A stretch of 64,000 bases of DNA, taken from Epiperipatus broadwayi. Taxonomy: Eukaryota; Onychophora; Udeonychophora; Euonychophora; Peripatidae. A program made the translations under genes and the position numbers. A model generated the notes under the pieces. The model saw only the letters and a list, made by a program, of their open reading frames with translations, did not search any database and was not told the origin of the DNA. Positions within the stretch are counted from its first letter, which is position 1; each line of letters opens with the position of its first letter. The DNA is taken from NCBI GenBank assembly GCA_028023455.1, contig JAQFVV010000546.1:186001-250000 (forward strand). The letters are read 5' to 3'. Positions 60,120-64,000 of this stretch are shown piece by piece.

Positions 60120-61326
60120 TATATAGTATTGAATAATTTTTATTGTTGACTTATTTAGTAATAAAAACAATAATTTAACTCTGATAAAAAAAGGAATATA
60201 TGAGTAACTTTCAGACTTATTCAAGGTTGTAAAGTAAGCCATTTATTATTGTGAGCAAGAGGGCCAGATCTCATGAAAACACATAGATTTACTTTGGAAA
60301 GGGAAGTTTGATTAGTCAGAAAATGTAAATGCCAAAAATATATCTTTAAAAACATAGACTGATGGAGAAATAGAAAACACTATTTAATAAATAAATAAAT
60401 GCATTTTATCTGATCATCATAAAATAAAAAATATAGAAATAGTTATATGCATGTATTTTTACTTTAAGAAAAGATTTAAAATTATACATATATTATTCTG
60501 AATGCAAAATATTAATTTAAAAAAAGTAATAAATAACTTGTCTAATAAAAACAATTAACATTTGAAAAACCAAATAAAAGGATCAGGATGTTTTAAAAGG
60601 CATCTTCTTCAAGTGGTCAAATTAGCTTTTGAGTTCTGAAAATGTAGTTTTTTGATAAATAGACAAGACAGAGTTTGAAGTAATTATAAAAGATAGTTTG
60701 TTTCAAATAAGAGCAAAGTAAATATTAGCATCCAATCACTGGAATACAGACATCAATTTTCATAAGGAAGTTGAATGAGTAAAGGATTTCAGCAATGCCT
60801 ATTATAATGCTGTTGCTCATACTAAAGATGTCTACTAATAAAATAAGAGATCTAGCAAACAATGAGGAAAATATTTCTTATTATATCTTCAATGTGATGA
60901 TGAAAAGCCACATTTCTATATGCCACATTCTTGAGATGACTGGCTAGGGCATTTAAATATGCATTTAGCATTAAGTTTTAGCAATGCAGTGCCTAGAAAG
61001 AAGTATGACTAATCTAAAACTAACAACATAGTGTTTGAAGCATAACCTGTTACCTGTCAATCCAAAGAATATTTTGTTATGATCCAGTAATAATTTGTCT
61101 TACTTCTTGAGTATTTGCTGCAATAATTAAGAACTATATGTACAAAGAAAAACTGTAAATCAAGTTGCTAGTTGATCAAGTATAAAGATAACTGTATTGT
61201 GCAAAATACCCATAATTAGAAATTTATAAACATTTATAGTCAAGGATAGAAGTAGACAAATTAAGCAATGACCAAACCATGTCTACTTCAGGCTTGAATT
61301 TATTTAGTCATGAAATGATGACATGT

Positions 61327-61498
61327 AATAGCCAGCTCAAAATGATACCAACTTTGAAACTATACGCTATTAGATCTTAAATATTAAAAATACAAACTAA
61401 TTCAAAAAAAGAACTCTTTGTTTAAATTAGTTCATGTTTCAATATTTAAGAACTAATAGCATATAGTTTCAAAATAATATCATTTTGAGCTGGCTATT
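61327..61498. repeat. 172-bp hairpin element
   Basis: AATAGCCAGCTCAAAATGAT and TTTGAAACTATACGCTATTAG on the left are matched inverted on the right (CTAATAGCATATAGTTTCAAA, ATCATTTTGAGCTGGCTATT). MITE-like. Confidence 0.8.
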
Positions 61499-64000
61499 TT
61501 GAAATATAGACATTAATATATTTATATCATAGAGGGTAGTATTGAATTTCATAACCATATTGAGTGTTTAATATTTGAATATTTATTTCAGTATAGCATT
61601 AAGCACTGGGTTTATTTATATATATATATGAATGTGCCAGCCTTTTTGATACACCAACATAATATGATTATTTATATAAGTTAACTCTGATATTTGTAAA
61701 GATAAGTCTAATGAGTGATTTTATTTAGGTTTAACTCAAAATGAGGGACAACATGTAATCAAAGTTTTTTTATAATCTCTAGCATTAAACTAAGGCAGAG
61801 ATAATTTCTACTCATTTTAAAACTAATGCATAATAATAATGAAGGATTATATACATATATAAAATACTGAGAAATGTTAAAAGCTATATTGGTTATTACA
61901 TATAAACCAGCTAAATCTCATCAATTATTATCAGGAAACTTTACATATAGATAAAAAATCAACATAATATTGCCTTGACAATAGTGGAACAGACTTAGCT
62001 AGTGATTTTGAGCATTATACATGGGTGTGTGATAATATATATATATATATATATATATACATACTAACTAAAAGATTTTTTGCTAGGGGAATTGATGTTC
62101 ATAGGCTTCCACGTTGTAATCAAATCTAACTAGCAAAAAATTTCCTAAATACAGTTTTACGAAAGATGAAAATTTTCTTAAATATAAATTTACGAAAGAT
62201 GATTTTCTTAAGTATCAATGAAATATGCGATGTATTGATTAATATATTTCATATGTATAAATTTAATATAATAATTTTTTGAGTACAATGTATAATCTCC
62301 TTCGTGTGACCGCATTACAAGCCAATTGTAACTAAATAAAAATCAATTCTAACAAATGAAAAGTTATTCTTTATTTTGTTAACTTTATAAAAACTTATTA
62401 AATTAACATGAAACACATTTTTCAATCTCTTGATCGGTCATCCATATTGTGTTTCAAATAGAACTAAAATGATTAGGAGAGCTCACAAATATCACATATA
62501 TTATTGGATAGTTTAAGCTAATTCTAACTTTATTCTAACCAATGAGAAATTTTATTCAAAGGTCGCACATCCATGTTATGGATTGATTGTACTATATTTA
62601 AATCTATATGGCATTTAAACCCTTGCAGCTAAATTGCATGCCAATTATAACATTTTAAAGATGGATCGATGGATGCTTCATCATTCCCAGCTGACACTAT
62701 TTCTGAAGCCTACTGGGATGATGATGATGGTATAGAACATATATAAGCTTAATTGCCAGGGCGTCAAATTGCAACTTTAATAAAATATAATGGTTAAATA
62801 TCACTTCAATAATTTTCAGTAATATTTAATGAATGGGTTAATAAATAATCAATCGATTCAGAGAATACTGAGAATGCATTAAAATTAGTCATATTAATGT
62901 CTTTGGAAATTTTTGGTTATTCTCAGCACACCCACCATTCACCATCATTAAAGCTACAATTAAAATTTTATTCTACTTACAAAGTTCTGTATCCATCTCC
63001 ACCCTCCTGATCCATCATTCCGTCAACTTTACATCCATATGTCTATTACATTATTATTTATTTGACTATTAAAATTTACATTTTTGCTAGCTCATTTCCC
63101 CTTATAATCTCTTCTCAGGGTTTTTAGAATAATTAGGTGTGAAAATCAAATAAGCTGCGATAGATTATTGGTGATAAACATTTCTTTCATGATCGCCTTC
63201 AAGGTGATCTTGGTTGTCTTTAATGCAGTTTAATATCTATTTACATTAAAGCTTGGAATAATTTAAGCTTATTAAATTTTTTATAAACACATCATAAACA
63301 TATTCACGATTATAACAAAATTATAAAAAAGGGCATCTAGAGAGGTGTTTGAGTACAATGGATGGAGAAAGGATTTTACGTCCACCCCTACACTCACTAT
63401 CACTCAATACTATCACTATTCACGGTTTATACTTCAACAATATTAAATTATTTGGTAATTCTATGTATCTGAAATTAACCATTTAACCAATTTTACCGGA
63501 TATTATTTATGTACATGATAATTCAAATATTAGTAATAATACATTGATGTATGATTGGATTGGAAATATCTAGATAATAATAACCCACAAAAACATTGAG
63601 ACATACGCAAATTTTATTTAAAACAAATAACAAATTTTATTTGACAAACTACAATTTCATACATAAACATATACATTATATTTACACTTTCATTTTATCT
63701 TAAATATAGTGAATACCAATTTCTTCCCATGTTCAATGCTTTCTTTTTTATTACTGATTTGTTTTAGAGCTAATTTCTCCCATAATTGAATATAATAATT
63801 TTATTTAACGAATTTAAAATTAATATTCCTTCGCAAATTTTTTTTATCTTATCCTATCATCCTGATCAAACATTCCTTTGCCCTAATCTTTACAACAGAG
63901 ATATCTTAAGAATAGGGAGACTAAGTCATTGCAAATAAATTGGCATCTATATCAATCATCACCATAGTGCACACACTCTATACTCATGTTCTTATGACAT

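Larger units (their letters stand above)
58310..64000. other. Gene-poor AT-rich region with small hairpins
   Basis: No coding region supported. Contents: fragment related to the 14.5-15.75 kb repeat at about 59207-59260 (AACATCACATGATCACCATTT), hairpins at 59980-60119 and 61327-61498, an (AT)n run at 62034-62061, and a short inverted pair TTTTTTGCTAG/CTAGCAAAAAA at about 62072 and 62131 followed by direct repeats of TTTACGAAAGATG. Confidence 0.45.

Overview
The window is a strongly AT-rich piece of animal nuclear DNA, almost certainly from an invertebrate. No prokaryotic gene organisation, rRNA or convincing intact tRNA is visible, and I could not identify any complete host gene. Nearly everything recognisable is mobile DNA: Penelope-like elements, an RTE-type LINE family (three copies), an L1/Tx1-like LINE family (three copies of different length), one long CR1/Jockey-group LINE, at least two tRNA-derived SINE types, long fold-back elements and long (ATT)n arrays. 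Species cannot be fixed from the sequence; the mix of PLE, RTE, CR1-group and tRNA-SINE is common in large invertebrate genomes.

Layout. 1-1.27 kb: AT-rich, no gene. 1.27-9.39 kb: three abutting palindromes. The first two are inverted pairs of 3' ends of two different Penelope-like elements (GIY-YIG endonuclease region), with a SINE between them. The third is a 4.3-kb near-perfect palindrome with TGTAA...TTACA ends and a possible 4-bp target duplication. 10.5-13.4 kb: a nearly full-length RTE LINE on the minus strand with a few lesions. 14.5-15.75 kb: a repeat in direct-direct-inverted arrangement. 17.4 kb: SINE. 17.9-19.6 kb: possible solo LTR. 22.6 kb: SINE with target duplication.

24.1-37.3 kb is the centrepiece: (ATT)n arrays alternating with LINEs. 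From left to right there is a tiny L1/Tx1-like 3' end, a 4.4-kb L1/Tx1-like element (minus) and a 7.7-kb CR1-group element (plus; ORF1 with two PHD-like fingers and 73-residue tandem repeats), each bounded by ATT arrays. A second truncated L1/Tx1-like copy at 51.1-52.4 kb has the same flanks. This suggests retrotransposition into (ATT/TAA)n DNA, or seeding of such arrays by the element tails. 37.3-40.6 kb is an imperfect palindrome whose arms contain degenerate TATC/GATA repeats.

40.6-64 kb is mostly gene-free AT-rich DNA with small hairpin elements, a minisatellite (46.4-46.8 kb), a decayed RTE copy (48.2-49.4 kb), tRNA-Gly-derived SINEs, an open reading frame for a lysine-rich, possibly secreted protein interrupted by a SINE (54.7-55.4 kb), a possible hAT MITE and an RTE 3' fragment (57.9-58.3 kb). 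There is no operon-like cooperation between genes here. The functional links are the autonomous LINEs, the SINEs they may mobilise, and the microsatellite landing sites. All alignments and identities were judged by eye.
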